From positions 16,256 through 80,255 of the forward strand of contig NZ_LNDJ01000085.1 of NCBI RefSeq assembly GCF_001444505.1: a stretch of DNA of 64,000 nt, given 5' to 3'. A program made the translations under genes and the position numbers. Below the pieces are notes generated by a model. The model searched no databases. It saw only the letters and a list, made by a program, of their open reading frames with translations, and had not been told where the DNA came from. The stretch comes from Psychrobacter piscatorii. GTDB lineage: Bacteria; Pseudomonadota; Gammaproteobacteria; Pseudomonadales; Moraxellaceae. Below, one piece after another: positions 42,643 to 52,979 of the stretch (the first letter of the stretch is position 1; each line of letters begins with the position of its first letter).

Positions 42643-43857
42643 TCAAATGTATTTACCATCGACCATCACTGGACGACTGACGAGCCAAGCAATCACAACG
42701 TTTGCAATCATCAGTATCAGAATAATAAAAAGCGGCAGACTCCAGCTATCAGTCGATTCATGGAGCCAGCCTGTGCCAAGCGGGCCAAAAAATGCAATCA
42801 AATAACCGACGGCTTGTGCCATACCAGACAGCTCACTTGATTGATTGGTAGTATACGTCCGTAATGAGAACAGCATCATACTCAAGGTAAAAATCGCTGA
42901 GCAACCAATCCCCATCATGGCTGACCATAGCCACGCCAACTCAGTGGACAGATAGCTGATACCTAATACGCCAATGACATTGAGCACAGCGGCAAACACG
43001 GCGAGTGCTTGAATAGGACGACCACGATTAATCAGCCATGTCAGACTCAAGATAGAGATGGGTGCCATAAACTGAAACACAGAACCCATTTGGCCAGCGC
43101 TCACGGCAGATAGCCCTTTACTAACCAAAATAGAAGGCAAAAAACTGGCAACGGTATAAAACAGTAATGATTGTAGCCCCATAAAGACAGCAATTTGCCA
43201 AGCAAACGTCGTTCGCCAAATAGAGATATCAGAGGCATCTTTATCTGTAGATATGACGGGTTGGTGGTTAGATGAGCCCAAACGCACACGCAAAAATAAC
43301 CAAATCAATAACGCAAAAACACCTAAAACCGTCCAACCACCCAACGCCCACTGCCAGCCTACTTGCTCAGACAAAGGGAGGACGATGCCTGAGACTATCC
43401 CAGCGGTCACCGTCATGGTTAAACTAAACAAACCCGTAATCAGCGGAATATGTTGCGGAGTACGTTGCTTGATGACAGGCGCGGCCAGTGTATTAGCAAA
43501 GCCAATGGCTAGAGTCAGCAATAAAGTACCGATTAAAAACCCAGTCCACGTCGGGATAACGGTACGCAGAATCATGCCAGTGGTTAATAGCGCGATCATG
43601 GTAATCAAGGTATTCTCAAGTCCAAAACGCTTGCCAATGGCTGGTGAGATCAGCGCACCAAGGGCAAAACCCAGCATCGGCACAGCGCCCAACCAGCCAA
43701 TCTGTATCTCCGAGATATTGAGTGCTTTTTGCACCACTGGCGCGATTGCGCCCAGTGCAACGATGGGAGCGCGCATGTTGGTTGCCAGCAAAATCATGGC
43801 ACATAGCACTAACCAAAAGGTGAAACGAGAGGATGGCAGTTTGGATGAGGTAGACAT
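42643..43857 (-). CDS. MFS transporter, CynX/NimT-like
   Basis: A 404-residue major-facilitator protein with about 12 hydrophobic helices and a central loop near residues 198-215. MRAPIVALGAIAPVVQ in helix 1 and the inter-helix IGKRFGLENTLI are typical of the cyanate/2-nitroimidazole transporter group. Substrate cannot be read from sequence. A long frame on the opposite strand here is a shadow. Monocistronic, with 189 bp to tesA and 329 bp to nqrM. Confidence 0.85.
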   Translation of the reverse strand: MSTSSKLPSSRFTFWLVLCAMILLATNMRAPIVALGAIAPVVQKALNISEIQIGWLGAVPMLGFALGALISPAIGKRFGLENTLITMIALLTTGMILRTVIPTWTGFLIGTLLLTLAIGFANTLAAPVIKQRTPQHIPLITGLFSLTMTVTAGIVSGIVLPLSEQVGWQWALGGWTVLGVFALLIWLFLRVRLGSSNHQPVISTDKDASDISIWRTTFAWQIAVFMGLQSLLFYTVASFLPSILVSKGLSAVSAGQMGSVFQFMAPISILSLTWLINRGRPIQALAVFAAVLNVIGVLGISYLSTELAWLWSAMMGIGCSAIFTLSMMLFSLRTYTTNQSSELSGMAQAVGYLIAFFGPLGTGWLHESTDSWSLPLFIILILMIANVVIAWLVSRPVMVDGKYI

Positions 43858-44097
43858 AGCAGCACAACGATAACAGGGAAAAAGGACACGTTATAAGACA
43901 GCGCCGAAAAATCGTCGCTTGTAAAACAACACTAAAGATCATTTACTCAGACACGTACCTAAACGGTAATCAATAACGTCAAACAGAACTAAAAATTTGC
44001 AGAGGGCAAAACAGATATGTTTGCTGGCCAATTTTTTAAATAGAAAATATCTAAATAGAGAGTGTCTAAATAGGAATAATAAGAGATGAAGATATAA

Positions 44098-44134
44098 AAT
44101 AGCGCCAAGTCACTTTGAATGATTTGACGCTATT
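44098..44134 (-). terminator. Likely terminator downstream of nqrM
   Basis: A long hairpin (AATAGCG/CGCTATT outer stem, inner pairs through GTCA/TGAT, 7-nt loop) lies about 50 bp after the nqrM stop, with a short T-rich tail on the minus strand. The remaining sequence up to the MFS start (43858-44097) is AT-rich and without features. Confidence 0.6.
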
Positions 44135-44186
44135 ATACGAACAGATGTTAGGTAAATACTACCTGCGTGTGGTAACCAATGAGTTT

Positions 44187-44432
44187 TTACACAGATTTGC
44201 CGAGTTGGGCAGCTCTTAACGCGTTTTCTTGTTGTTCTGCCATCAATGAGTCGCACTTGTTGGGATCATCGCCACAAAATGAGCACTGCTCATCACCCAT
44301 CAATTTGGCAACACCACCACAAGAGCCTTTGAGCGGCTTTTTTTTGACCATATAACCGATGCCCATAAAAACGAAAAATAGGATAAACACTGTAAAGGTA
44401 ATGGCAAGCATAGGAAGCAATTGGCTAAGCAT
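44187..44432 (-). CDS. nqrM: Na+-NQR maturation protein NqrM
   Basis: A small (81 residues) DUF539 protein needed for assembly of the Na+-NQR complex, proposed to deliver iron to the Cys-ligated Fe site of NqrD/NqrE. One N-terminal helix (LLPMLAITFTVFILFFVFMGIGYM) is followed by the hallmark Cys-containing region KGSCGGVAKLMGDEQCSFCGDDPNKC. It is the last gene of the nqr block, after apbE, the standard position. A triple GATAAT-type Fur-box-like site lies 37-60 bp upstream, suggesting extra iron control. Confidence 0.93.
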   Translation of the reverse strand: MLSQLLPMLAITFTVFILFFVFMGIGYMVKKKPLKGSCGGVAKLMGDEQCSFCGDDPNKCDSLMAEQQENALRAAQLGKSV

Positions 44433-44468
44433 AGAGGAAACCTCATTGTCAAAAGTGGGGCAGTTGCT

Positions 44469-44492
44469 GTTAATGATAATGATAATGATATA
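44469..44492. promoter_or_regulatory. Fur-box-like site upstream of nqrM
   Basis: Four tandem hexamers GTTAAT-GATAAT-GATAAT-GATATA match the hexamer-repeat description of the Fur box (NATWAT arrays). It lies between the end of apbE and the nqrM start, where a Fur-controlled internal promoter would be expected. Confidence 0.6.
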
Positions 44493-44582
44493 CTTTTAAT
44501 GGCAACTAACTAATAGTATAGCAAATTTTGGTGTTGCTCGTTGCGCGTTATCGTATTCTCTTGTTTCAATGCCAAAAACTTA

Positions 44583-45740
44583 CTAGGGCTTTTTGTCAGC
44601 GCGTAATGCTTGCATTGCTGGTGTCTGAACCACTTGCCAGTCATCGATATTATCATCAGACACGTTATCAGAAACATTACTCTCAGACCCGTCTGTTTTT
44701 ATATCGTCAGCCAATACTACAAACATAGCAGCCAAGTTTTGAGCTTTAGCGACATCTAGTGCTTTATGATAGGGCATCGCTGTCAGCGCTGTCGCCCATG
44801 CATCAGCTAATGCAACTGAATCAGCCGCGACAGTGACGGAGGGCGCACCGCCTGCGATGGGTTTGCCAGTGATCGGATCAATGGTATGGCTATAGCGTTT
44901 GCCATCGAAGATGACAGAGTTGCGATAGTTGCCTGAGGTGGCAAGGTGCATCTGGGTCGCTGTGTTTTTTGGTTGACGGATGGCAGAGATTGTTTGACGC
45001 TCGCTGACAGTGCTGCCTTCAATAGGGGCGTCAATCGCAATTTGCCATGGCTGCTGTTGGTTGTTAACGCCAGATGTCGAAATTTCACCGCCAATCTCAA
45101 CCATATAATTGCGAATTTGATAATCCTCTCTCAGCACATCGGCGATGACATCAACCCCATACCCTTTGGCAACGGCAGAAAAATCAAGCTCGACGCCGTC
45201 TTTAGTTTTGGATACCGTTTGGTCTTTTTTTATAATACTCTCAAAGTCTACCAGTGCTTTTGCTTGGGCAATCTCAAGTGCCGTGGGCGGACTTTGTAGA
45301 CGCTCGACTGTCATGGTGCTGCCAAAACCCCAGGTCTCGACAAGCGGCATCACCGTAGGATCGAATGCGCCGCCAGACTGCTCATAGACAATCTTTGAGA
45401 CATCCAGCACCCGACTAAAATCAGCGTCGATGGTAATCGGTGTATTCTTATTCAACCGATTAAATTTAGAGATGGTCGAGTCGCTCTGATAGGTCGACAT
45501 GCTGTCGTTAATCTGTTTCAAGCGTTCATCGATTGACGCTTGTATGGCAGCTTCATCTGCATTATCAGGGAGCTGATAACTGATATGGTAGCTTGTCCCC
45601 ATCGTTTCACCAGTCAGATAGTTATAATCTGGTGTTTGCTGGCAAGCACTGAGGCTTAAGATACTGGTAAGGCTCATTGTGCCAAACAGCGTGTTTTTGA
45701 TCGTTTTCTTAGAAAGTAAACGGTACATTGTATTTTTCAT
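44583..45740 (-). CDS. apbE: FAD:protein FMN transferase ApbE, lipoprotein
   Basis: Covalently attaches FMN to threonines of NqrB and NqrC (SGAT sites in both here) using FAD. The 385-residue protein starts with a signal peptide ending in a lipobox (SLSAC), so it is membrane-anchored in the periplasm. Family motifs are YLTGETMGTSYHIS, DSMSTYQSDSTISKFN, VELDFSAVAKGYGVD, IGGEISTSG, ATSGNYRNSVIFDGKRYSH, IDPITGKPI and VADSVALADAWATAL-type sequence with the catalytic Asp. Placed between the SDR gene and nqrM. Confidence 0.93.
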   Translation of the reverse strand: MKNTMYRLLSKKTIKNTLFGTMSLTSILSLSACQQTPDYNYLTGETMGTSYHISYQLPDNADEAAIQASIDERLKQINDSMSTYQSDSTISKFNRLNKNTPITIDADFSRVLDVSKIVYEQSGGAFDPTVMPLVETWGFGSTMTVERLQSPPTALEIAQAKALVDFESIIKKDQTVSKTKDGVELDFSAVAKGYGVDVIADVLREDYQIRNYMVEIGGEISTSGVNNQQQPWQIAIDAPIEGSTVSERQTISAIRQPKNTATQMHLATSGNYRNSVIFDGKRYSHTIDPITGKPIAGGAPSVTVAADSVALADAWATALTAMPYHKALDVAKAQNLAAMFVVLADDIKTDGSESNVSDNVSDDNIDDWQVVQTPAMQALRADKKP

Positions 45741-45844
45741 AATATCTTCGGTATAACGCAGAAATGAGTTGGGGTATAAAATAAGTCAGGCCTATTTTAC
45801 ACCCCTTAACCCTACAAATACCAATGATGGCAATGTTCAGTGAC

Positions 45845-45893
45845 AATCTAATGCATACCAAGCCACTGCATACTAATCTAATGCATACCAAGC
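45845..45893. repeat. Two direct repeats of 19 bp between SDR gene and apbE
   Basis: AATCTAATGCATACCAAGC occurs at 45845-45863 and 45875-45893, a 30-bp period, with a partial GCATACTA between. The second copy reaches the last base of the SDR stop codon. Probably a local tandem duplication. Confidence 0.6.
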
Positions 45894-46693
45894 TATTTTA
45901 CTTGCGACTCGCGTATTAGCTTATAGAGTTTCGGTGGTGACACGCGATTGACTCGTGTTGCCAGCTTTTCTTTACTGCCAGCGACCACGATATATTCCTC
46001 GCCTTTTGAGAGTGCCCTCACCACTTGCTTTGCAAACTCAGTTGCCGTGAGACCGTTACTGGTTGCTTCATCCATGGTGCCCTGAGCGCTGCCATCACCT
46101 GTCAAGGCATTGATAGAGATGTTGGTCTGAATAAATCCTGGGAATATCGTCGCCACTTCTATACCTTTGTCATGCAACTCTGCCCGTAAACTGTTTGCCC
46201 ACATATGCAATGCGGCTTTGGCTGCGCCATAAGCACCGCGATATTGTGTCCCTAGTAATCCTGCGACACTTGATACCATGACGATTTTGCCGCCACCTTG
46301 TGCGATCATATCAGGCAGTATCAGTCTGGTTAGTCGCGTCTGAGCAAAGTAATCTACCTCCATAATCTGACGCTCGACGTCTTCGTCAGTTTCCATGATG
46401 AGTGAGCGCTGGCTAATACCGGCGTTATTGATGAGCCAATCAATGTTTCCAGCCTGAGCTTTGGCATTGTCATAGGCGGCTTTTGCTTGAGCAGCGTCAC
46501 TGATATCAAACGGAATGACAATATGCCTATTCGCACGCTTGCAGCTTTTCTTGACGGATTCTAGTTTTTGGTTATCACGGCCACTGAGAATAATTCTAGC
46601 ACCACGCTTGGCAAAGGCAATCGCCAATGCTTGCCCAATACCACTAGAAGCACCCGTGATCCAAATGGTCAGATCTTTGTATTTGGTTTTCAT
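45893..46693 (-). CDS. Short-chain dehydrogenase/reductase within the nqr block
   Basis: A classical SDR of 266 residues: TIWITGASSGIGQALAIAF (NAD(P) site), DWLINNAGISQRSL, VMVSSVAGLLGTQYRG with catalytic Ser, and YGAAKAALHMW (Tyr-x-x-x-Lys). A hydrophobic helix is absent; the C-terminus is basic. Closest in feel to DHRS7-like/YqjQ-type SDRs acting on lipids or steroids, but substrate is unknown. It sits between nqrF and apbE on the same strand, where most nqr operons have apbE directly. AAAGGACGCTT precedes the ATG. Confidence 0.9.
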   Translation of the reverse strand: MKTKYKDLTIWITGASSGIGQALAIAFAKRGARIILSGRDNQKLESVKKSCKRANRHIVIPFDISDAAQAKAAYDNAKAQAGNIDWLINNAGISQRSLIMETDEDVERQIMEVDYFAQTRLTRLILPDMIAQGGGKIVMVSSVAGLLGTQYRGAYGAAKAALHMWANSLRAELHDKGIEVATIFPGFIQTNISINALTGDGSAQGTMDEATSNGLTATEFAKQVVRALSKGEEYIVVAGSKEKLATRVNRVSPPKLYKLIRESQVK

Positions 46694-46800
46694 AAGCGTC
46701 CTTTCTTAATATTTAGAGCGTTCATGATATAGGATAGCAATGCTGATCTACCAGTTAGATTTGTAGTCTCAACAACCACAATGATTGCTAAAAATCACAC

Positions 46801-46830
46801 AAAAAAAGAGCCTCAATTGAGACTCTTTTT
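46801..46830. terminator. Terminator-like hairpin between nqrF and SDR gene
   Basis: AAAGAGCCTC/GAGACTCTTT with an AATT loop and one mismatch, flanked by A and T runs on both sides, works in either direction. It implies that the SDR, apbE and nqrM genes are at least partly transcribed separately from nqrABCDEF. Confidence 0.75.
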
Positions 46831-46863
46831 ACATACACTTTTAAGTTTATCTGGCGGGGTTAT

Positions 46864-48099
46864 TTAACCACCGAAATCATCAAGCATGATGTTTTCGTCT
46901 TCTACGCCCAAGCTGTGTAGCATATCGATCACAGCAGCGTTCATCATCGGTGGCCCACACATGTAGTATTCACAGTCTTCTGGGTTTGGATGATCTTTCA
47001 GATAGTTTTCGAGCAACACGTTATGGATAAAGCCTGTTGGACCTTCCCAGTTATCTTCTGGTAATGGGTCAGACAGAGCCACATGCCATTCAAAATTGTC
47101 AAACTCTTCTTCTAGCTGATCGTAATCTTCAACATAGAACATTTCACGGATCGAACGAGCACCATACCAGAAACTGATCTTACGATCTGTTTTCAAGCGC
47201 TTGAGCTGATCAAAGATATGCGAGCGCATGGGGGCCATACCAGCACCACCACCGACAAAGATCATTTCAGCTTCAGTCTTCTTGGCAAAGAATTCACCAT
47301 AAGGACCTGAAACGGTCACTTTGTCGCCAGGGACCAGACTAAACACCCATGAAGACATTTTGCCCGGTGGAATGCCGTCAGGACCACGTGGCGGTGGACT
47401 TGCGATACGGATGTTGAATTTGATGAGGCCTTTTTCTTCAGGGTAGTTGGCCATTGAGTAAGCACGGATAACGGGCTCATCAACTTTCGAGACATAGTTG
47501 AAGATACCGAATTTTTCCCAGTCTTCTCTATATTCTTCATCAATCACAAAGTCTTTATAATGCACTTCATGCGGTGGCGCTTCAAGCTGCACATAACCAC
47601 CAGCGCGGAAGTTTACTTCTTCGCCTTCTGGGATTTTTAGCACCAGCTCTTTAATGAAAGTCGCAACGTTATCGTTTGAGATAACCTCACATTCCCATTT
47701 TTGTACATCAAAGAATTCAGGATCAATCTCAATTTTCATGTCTTGCTTAACAGCTACCTGACAAGCCAAGCGCATGTGATTGCGGATCTCGCCTTGAGTA
47801 AAATAGCCTTCTTCGGTGGGCAAAATAGAACCACCACCTTCAATAACGCGGCAACGACACTGCGCACAGGTACCACCGCCACCACACGCTGAAGACAAAA
47901 AGATGCCTTCGCCCGCTAGCGTTTGCAGTAGTTTACCGCCTGCTGGTGTCACCACGTCATTATCGGGATTATCATTAATATGGATAGTGACATCGCCTGA
48001 ACTGACCAGTCTTGAGCGCGCCGCCAAAATAATAGCGACGAGGCCCATGATGATCAAGGTAAACATAGCAACGCCACCAATCGCCGTAGCGTAATCCAT
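46864..48099 (-). CDS. nqrF: Na+-NQR subunit F, NADH-oxidising flavoprotein
   Basis: Entry point of electrons from NADH into the sodium-pumping quinone reductase. One N-terminal helix ([18 protein letters not shown]), then a ferredoxin-like 2Fe-2S domain with [15 protein letters not shown] and a later Cys in MRLACQ. The FAD domain follows with [11 protein letters not shown] and the NADH domain with [23 protein letters not shown] and [10 protein letters not shown]. 411 residues, the standard length, ending DDFGG. Sixth and last gene of the core operon, with AAGGATACC before the ATG. Confidence 0.97.
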   Translation of the reverse strand: MDYATAIGGVAMFTLIIMGLVAIILAARSRLVSSGDVTIHINDNPDNDVVTPAGGKLLQTLAGEGIFLSSACGGGGTCAQCRCRVIEGGGSILPTEEGYFTQGEIRNHMRLACQVAVKQDMKIEIDPEFFDVQKWECEVISNDNVATFIKELVLKIPEGEEVNFRAGGYVQLEAPPHEVHYKDFVIDEEYREDWEKFGIFNYVSKVDEPVIRAYSMANYPEEKGLIKFNIRIASPPPRGPDGIPPGKMSSWVFSLVPGDKVTVSGPYGEFFAKKTEAEMIFVGGGAGMAPMRSHIFDQLKRLKTDRKISFWYGARSIREMFYVEDYDQLEEEFDNFEWHVALSDPLPEDNWEGPTGFIHNVLLENYLKDHPNPEDCEYYMCGPPMMNAAVIDMLHSLGVEDENIMLDDFGG

Positions 48100-48221
48100 G
48101 GTAGGTATCCTTAATCTATGGGGTAGGGGTGCGAAGACATATTTTATGCTGTGTCCGAACCCTTACCGAATAAATGAATTAAATAGATCAAATAGCTAAT
48201 AGAAGCTTTGAGCTTAGTAGT

Positions 48222-48830
48222 TTAGATGGACATACCACCGAACGACATAAAGCCGAGCGACATAAGACCAACCGTGAGAAAGGTAATACCAAGACCGCGC
48301 AATGGCGCTGGAATGTCTGAGTATTTGAGCTTTTCACGAATACCTGCCAATGCAGTAATAGCAAGTGCCCAACCGAAGCCTGCGCCCACACCATAGACGA
48401 CAGATTCACCAAAGTTATAATCACGCTCGACCATAAATAGTACGCCACCCAAGATGGCACAGTTTACGGTGATTAGTGGTAAGAATACCCCAAGCGCGTT
48501 GTATAAACTTGGTACAAACTTGTCCAAGAACATCTCTAGAATCTGTACGGTGGCTGCAATCAAACCGATGTAACTAAGCAATCCTAAGAAGCTCAAGTTG
48601 ATATCAGGAAAGCCTGCCCAAGCCAATGCACCATCTTTTAGAATGAACTGGAATAGCAAATTGTTTAGCGGAACGGTGATGGCCATCACGACAATCACAG
48701 CAACCCCTAGACCAATCGCTGTCGAGACTTTTTTGGATACGGCCAAAAAAGTACACATGCCTAAGAAGTAGGCAAGTGCCATGTTCTCGATAAAGACTGA
48801 GGTTATAAATAAACTAATATAATGTCCCAT
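48222..48830 (-). CDS. nqrE: Na+-NQR subunit E
   Basis: A 202-residue integral membrane subunit with about six helices, homologous to NqrD in inverted topology and to Rnf[19 protein letters not shown] carries the conserved Cys of the intramembrane iron site; a second conserved Cys lies in [14 protein letters not shown]. Ends [15 protein letters not shown]. Its start overlaps the nqrD stop by one base, so translation is coupled. Confidence 0.96.
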   Translation of the reverse strand: MGHYISLFITSVFIENMALAYFLGMCTFLAVSKKVSTAIGLGVAVIVVMAITVPLNNLLFQFILKDGALAWAGFPDINLSFLGLLSYIGLIAATVQILEMFLDKFVPSLYNALGVFLPLITVNCAILGGVLFMVERDYNFGESVVYGVGAGFGWALAITALAGIREKLKYSDIPAPLRGLGITFLTVGLMSLGFMSFGGMSI

Positions 48831-49501
48831 TAGTGACCGCCTCCATGTGCCATGCCTTTAGACTGCGGCTTCATTACAAACTCAGCTTCTTCCACTTGTT
48901 CTGGTTTCCAGGTACGGACGATTGCGATAAACAAAGCAATAATGAAGAACGCTGATGGTGGCAATAGCAACAGACCGTTTGGTATATACCAACCGCCATC
49001 AGTAACTGGCTGTAGGATAGTGATACCAAACCAAGTACCTGCGCCTAACAGCTCACGAATGGTGGCAACAAATAACAAGACTGCCGAGTAACCAAGACCG
49101 TTACCAATACCATCTAAAAAGCTTGGGATTGGCGGGTTGCTCATGGCAAATGCTTCAGCACGGCCCATAACGATACAGTTGGTGATAATCAAACCAACGA
49201 AGACCGACAGACCTTTACTCACATCATAAGCGACCGCTTTTAGTACCTGATCTACCAAGATAACCAATGAAGCAATAATGGTCATCTGTACGATGATACG
49301 AATGCTTGATGGAATCTTTTTACGAATGACAGAAATAAAGAAGCTTGAGAACGCCGTTACCAATGTCAATGCCACACACATAACCATGGCATTTGCCATA
49401 CTTGTTGTGACCGCCAGTGCCGAACAGATACCGAGAATCTGTAGACCAATGGGATTATTGTCAAAAATAGGCGTGGTTAAAATACTTTTAGTATCAGCCA
49501 T
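48830..49501 (-). CDS. nqrD: Na+-NQR subunit D
   Basis: A 223-residue membrane subunit with about six helices, partner of NqrE at the central iron site. Conserved Cys residues appear in [14 protein letters not shown] and [18 protein letters not shown]. The C-terminal tail is soluble and His/Gly-rich (GMAHGGGH). One base separates the nqrC stop from its start codon on the minus strand, part of a tightly packed operon. Confidence 0.96.
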   Translation of the reverse strand: MADTKSILTTPIFDNNPIGLQILGICSALAVTTSMANAMVMCVALTLVTAFSSFFISVIRKKIPSSIRIIVQMTIIASLVILVDQVLKAVAYDVSKGLSVFVGLIITNCIVMGRAEAFAMSNPPIPSFLDGIGNGLGYSAVLLFVATIRELLGAGTWFGITILQPVTDGGWYIPNGLLLLPPSAFFIIALFIAIVRTWKPEQVEEAEFVMKPQSKGMAHGGGH

Positions 49502-49502
49502 G

Positions 49503-50405
49503 TTATGCCTCCTTGCCGTTTGCTACTGGTAGCGTGGCTGCCAATTCGGTGTTAGGTTGAGCTGCTGGCTTTGATTGACTTGCTTGTGTATCTGCATTAT
49601 CAAGTGTCTGGCCGCTTTGTTCACGTAGCATATCGAGATAAGGCTTATAGCCTTGCTCGCCTAACCAAAACTGAATCATATTACTGACGCCGCGGCTAGT
49701 CAGAGTTGCACCACTGATGCCATCAACCCAGTTTTCTTTTGAATTGCCGGCTTTGGTTACACCCGTGGCAACTTCGCCACTGTCATCATAAGAGTGGACG
49801 CCGTTCCACTTTGCGCGCCATTCTGGCTCTTCGATACGAGCGCCCAGACCTGGAGTTTCTTTATGCTCATAAAAACTGATACCTTTAATAGTATTCATGT
49901 CGCTTTCAAGCGTTAAGAAACCATAGATCGTACCCCAAAGTCCATAGCCTTGAATTGGTAAGACGATCAACTCAGGCTTACCAGCATCATCTTCTTTGAC
50001 ATAGACTTTAGCATATTTTGGCTTACGGCCAATACCAGCAGGATCATTGTCACCCAAGTCTTCACTTAAGGCTTGGTTTTTTGTCGCTTGACTGGCGTCA
50101 TAAGCATTACGATCAGGAATACCAGCCGTTTTTAACTCATCGTCATCAAGGTAGTTGCCTTTATTTAGATCAATGATTTTGACATCAAAGTCTTTAAAAC
50201 GTTCGGCAACATCATCTGCTGTATCAGATTCAGCATCGTACATGTCAGCCGCAACTAAAATGTTTTTGTTACGATCTAAGCGCGCATTTTCAACTTGTGC
50301 TGGCTTTAGACCAACAGCAGCTGCCGAGACCAATACTGAACACACCAAGCACAGCATCAGAGCCACACTAATGGTTTTTGCGTTATTACTTTTGGGCTTG
50401 GACAT
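49503..50405 (-). CDS. nqrC: Na+-NQR subunit C (covalent FMN)
   Basis: A periplasm-facing subunit anchored by one N-terminal helix (about residues 11-33). The FMN-attachment motif [10 protein letters not shown] is at about 231-240, with Thr234 as the expected phosphoester-linked residue, attached by Apb[15 protein letters not shown] and [12 protein letters not shown] are family signatures. 300 residues, with a ~45-residue Gln/Thr/Ala-rich C-terminal tail beyond the usual end. Its start overlaps the nqrB end by 20 bp. Confidence 0.95.
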   Translation of the reverse strand: MSKPKSNNAKTISVALMLCLVCSVLVSAAAVGLKPAQVENARLDRNKNILVAADMYDAESDTADDVAERFKDFDVKIIDLNKGNYLDDDELKTAGIPDRNAYDASQATKNQALSEDLGDNDPAGIGRKPKYAKVYVKEDDAGKPELIVLPIQGYGLWGTIYGFLTLESDMNTIKGISFYEHKETPGLGARIEEPEWRAKWNGVHSYDDSGEVATGVTKAGNSKENWVDGISGATLTSRGVSNMIQFWLGEQGYKPYLDMLREQSGQTLDNADTQASQSKPAAQPNTELAATLPVANGKEA

Positions 50406-51621
50406 AACGAACCCTCCGAGCGGTTTGGCGTTTGATGTTTGCTTGGGTCACAAAATAATCAAACAGTGGAGCAAATAAGTTGGCAAACAAAATGGCCAGC
50501 ATGATGCCTTCTGGGAAAGCAGGGTTAATGACACGAATCAATACGGTCATAAAACCGATCAAAATACCATAAGCCCAGCGGCCTTTATTAGTATGCGCAG
50601 CTGAAACTGGGTCGGTCGCCATAAACACAGCACCGAAAGCGAAGCCACCGATCACTAAGTGCCAGTAGAACGGCAAGCTCATCATCATATTATCGTCAGA
50701 GCCAACCATATTGAACACGAGAGACGTGGCGATCAGACCGACCACACAACCTGCCATGATGCGCCAAGAAGCAATACGCGTCCAAAGCAACACCGCAGCA
50801 CCCATTAGGATAGCTAGCGTCGATACTTCACCGATACTGCCCTGCATGTTGCCTAAGAATGCATCACTCCACGTGATCGCATTACCATAGACATCGACGA
50901 AGTCCTGAGGAACCACACCAAGGGCTGCAAGGCCAAGCGGGGTTGCACCTGAGAATCCATCTACTGCCGTCCATACTGAGTCGCCAGACATATATGCTGG
51001 ATAAGCAAAATATAGGAACGCACGACCCGATAGGGCAGGGTTCAAGAAGTTTTTACCAGTACCACCGAACACTTCTTTTGCGACCACCACACCAAAGATA
51101 ATACCTAGAGCAACTTGCCATAAAGGAATATCAGGTGGTAAACATAGTGCAAACAGGACTGACGTCACAAAGAAACCTTCGTTAACTTCGTGTCCGCGGA
51201 CAACGGCAAAGATAATCTCACAGAGAATACCGACGGCAAACGTCACGATATAAATCGGCAAAAACTGCATGGCCCCATAAACAAAGCTCGCCCAGATACT
51301 GTCTGGGTTGTAGCCTGCCATACTAGTGATGACGGTACGCCAGCCTTCAGGTTGCAGACCGAGCTGAGCGATAGCGGTTAGTGCTTGATGACCGATGTTG
51401 TACATACCCCAAAACATTGCTGGGAAAGTACATAGCCATACCGTAATCATAATACGCTTTAAGTCGATACCGTCACGAACGTGTGATGAAGCGTACGTTG
51501 TGGTGCCTGGCTGACGAAGAAACGTATCAAACATCTCAAAAATAGCATAATACTTTTCGTGTTTGCCGCCTTTGGTAAAAGATGGCTCCATACGATCGAA
51601 CATATTGTGTAAAAATTTCAT
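50386..51621 (-). CDS. nqrB: Na+-NQR subunit B (covalent FMN, quinone-reducing)
   Basis: A 411-residue membrane subunit with about ten helices, binding riboflavin and covalent FMN and reducing ubiquinone. The FMN site is [13 protein letters not shown] with Thr227. [35 protein letters not shown] and [20 protein letters not shown] are conserved. The start lies 5 bp after the nqrA stop. Confidence 0.97.
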   Translation of the reverse strand: MKFLHNMFDRMEPSFTKGGKHEKYYAIFEMFDTFLRQPGTTTYASSHVRDGIDLKRIMITVWLCTFPAMFWGMYNIGHQALTAIAQLGLQPEGWRTVITSMAGYNPDSIWASFVYGAMQFLPIYIVTFAVGILCEIIFAVVRGHEVNEGFFVTSVLFALCLPPDIPLWQVALGIIFGVVVAKEVFGGTGKNFLNPALSGRAFLYFAYPAYMSGDSVWTAVDGFSGATPLGLAALGVVPQDFVDVYGNAITWSDAFLGNMQGSIGEVSTLAILMGAAVLLWTRIASWRIMAGCVVGLIATSLVFNMVGSDDNMMMSLPFYWHLVIGGFAFGAVFMATDPVSAAHTNKGRWAYGILIGFMTVLIRVINPAFPEGIMLAILFANLFAPLFDYFVTQANIKRQTARRVRYVQAQK

Positions 51622-51626
51622 CGTGG

Positions 51627-52979
51627 TTAGCCCTCTAGCTCAATGCGCGTTAAGTTATCACGCAAAATATCACCGAACTCATATTTGCCAGGAGATACAA
51701 AGGTGCATAGTGCCAAGTCTTCTTCATCCAACTCAAGTGCACCCAAATCAGTGGCACTGATGATGTCTTCGACAATCAAAGCACGTAACAATTGAGTGGG
51801 TAGATAATCTTGAGGCATGACTTCTTCATAGACACCAATCGGTACCATGGCGCGAGGTGAGCCATTACTTGTAGTGGTGAAATTGTACTTTTTGCCACCA
51901 AAAAACTGCGAAATATAGATAGGCAGTTTTGAGAAGCGGTTTTTACCGGGGCTAAAGAAGTGAAACGCAGGACGCTCACGACCTTCAGGCAGTGCACTGA
52001 TCTGATTATGAAAACGACCAAGATAAGCGATATTGTCAAATACTCTGCGACCAGACAATACTGAACCTGAGATAATACGGTTCTCGCCTGCCGCCAGTTG
52101 ACCTTTGGTTAATGCCGTAATATCAGCACCACGCTCGGTTGCAATCAGATGCGGATTGGTAACCGCAGGGCCAGCCAAGCTTAGCATACGACGTGTATAT
52201 AGATGTCCAGTTGTGAACAGCTTACCAATCGCAATCACGTCTTGATAACCAATCGTCCATACGGTCACGCCTCGGCTGATAGGGTGCAAGAAATGAATGT
52301 GCGTACCTGCAAGACCTGCTGGATGTTTACCCGCAAAAGCATGATACTCAGTGACATTGTTCGTTGCAGTGTTTGCAACTGGCGTCAACTGGGCGTCGCC
52401 ATGGTGGCAGACAAAGGTCTTGGGCGTGAGTGTTGAGAGTACTGCTAGGCCATCATTGAACGCTTGTAGCTGCTCATTGATTACCAGCATTGGATCAAGG
52501 GCGAGTGGATTGGTGTCCATTGCTGTCACAAAGATAGCATGTGGACGAGCGCCGATTTCGGGCGCACGGCTATAGGGACGTGTGCGAAACGCAGTCCATT
52601 CGCCAGAGGCAATCAGTTGGGTTTCAACGACTTCAGAGTCTAGGTCAGCAAGCTGCTGTGAGTCATAGCACTCAAAGTCTACTTCTTCACCATTCGGGTC
52701 GACCTCAATCACAAGACTCTCAAACACTCGACGTTCGCCACGTTTAACAGCGACGACCTTACCAGCAGCAGGGGCAGTATAGATGACGCCAACACGCTTT
52801 TTGTCTTCAAAAACGGGCTGACCTTTGGCTACAATGTCACCTTCTTTGACATTCATCGTAGGCTTCATGCCCACGTAATCATAGCCAATAAGTGCTACAT
52901 GTGTCGGTTGGTGCTCAGATATCTCGCGGGAGGGTTCACCGGTGATGGGCAAATCCAAACCTTTTTTGATGGTAATCAT
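51627..52979 (-). CDS. nqrA: Na+-NQR subunit A
   Basis: A peripheral subunit facing the cytoplasm that takes part in quinone binding. [33 protein letters not shown] and [18 protein letters not shown] form the N-terminal barrel-sandwich region. [20 protein letters not shown] and [11 protein letters not shown] are family motifs, and [16 protein letters not shown] is near the end. 450 residues, standard. First gene of nqrABCDEF; its promoter must lie in the 1-kb gap upstream. Confidence 0.97.
   Translation of the reverse strand: MITIKKGLDLPITGEPSREISEHQPTHVALIGYDYVGMKPTMNVKEGDIVAKGQPVFEDKKRVGVIYTAPAAGKVVAVKRGERRVFESLVIEVDPNGEEVDFECYDSQQLADLDSEVVETQLIASGEWTAFRTRPYSRAPEIGARPHAIFVTAMDTNPLALDPMLVINEQLQAFNDGLAVLSTLTPKTFVCHHGDAQLTPVANTATNNVTEYHAFAGKHPAGLAGTHIHFLHPISRGVTVWTIGYQDVIAIGKLFTTGHLYTRRMLSLAGPAVTNPHLIATERGADITALTKGQLAAGENRIISGSVLSGRRVFDNIAYLGRFHNQISALPEGRERPAFHFFSPGKNRFSKLPIYISQFFGGKKYNFTTTSNGSPRAMVPIGVYEEVMPQDYLPTQLLRALIVEDIISATDLGALELDEEDLALCTFVSPGKYEFGDILRDNLTRIELEG

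Noticed and set aside
43253..43873. Long plus-strand frame of 206 codons
   Set aside because: It lies wholly opposite the MFS gene, which has clear helices and family motifs; the antisense product is low-complexity and basic.
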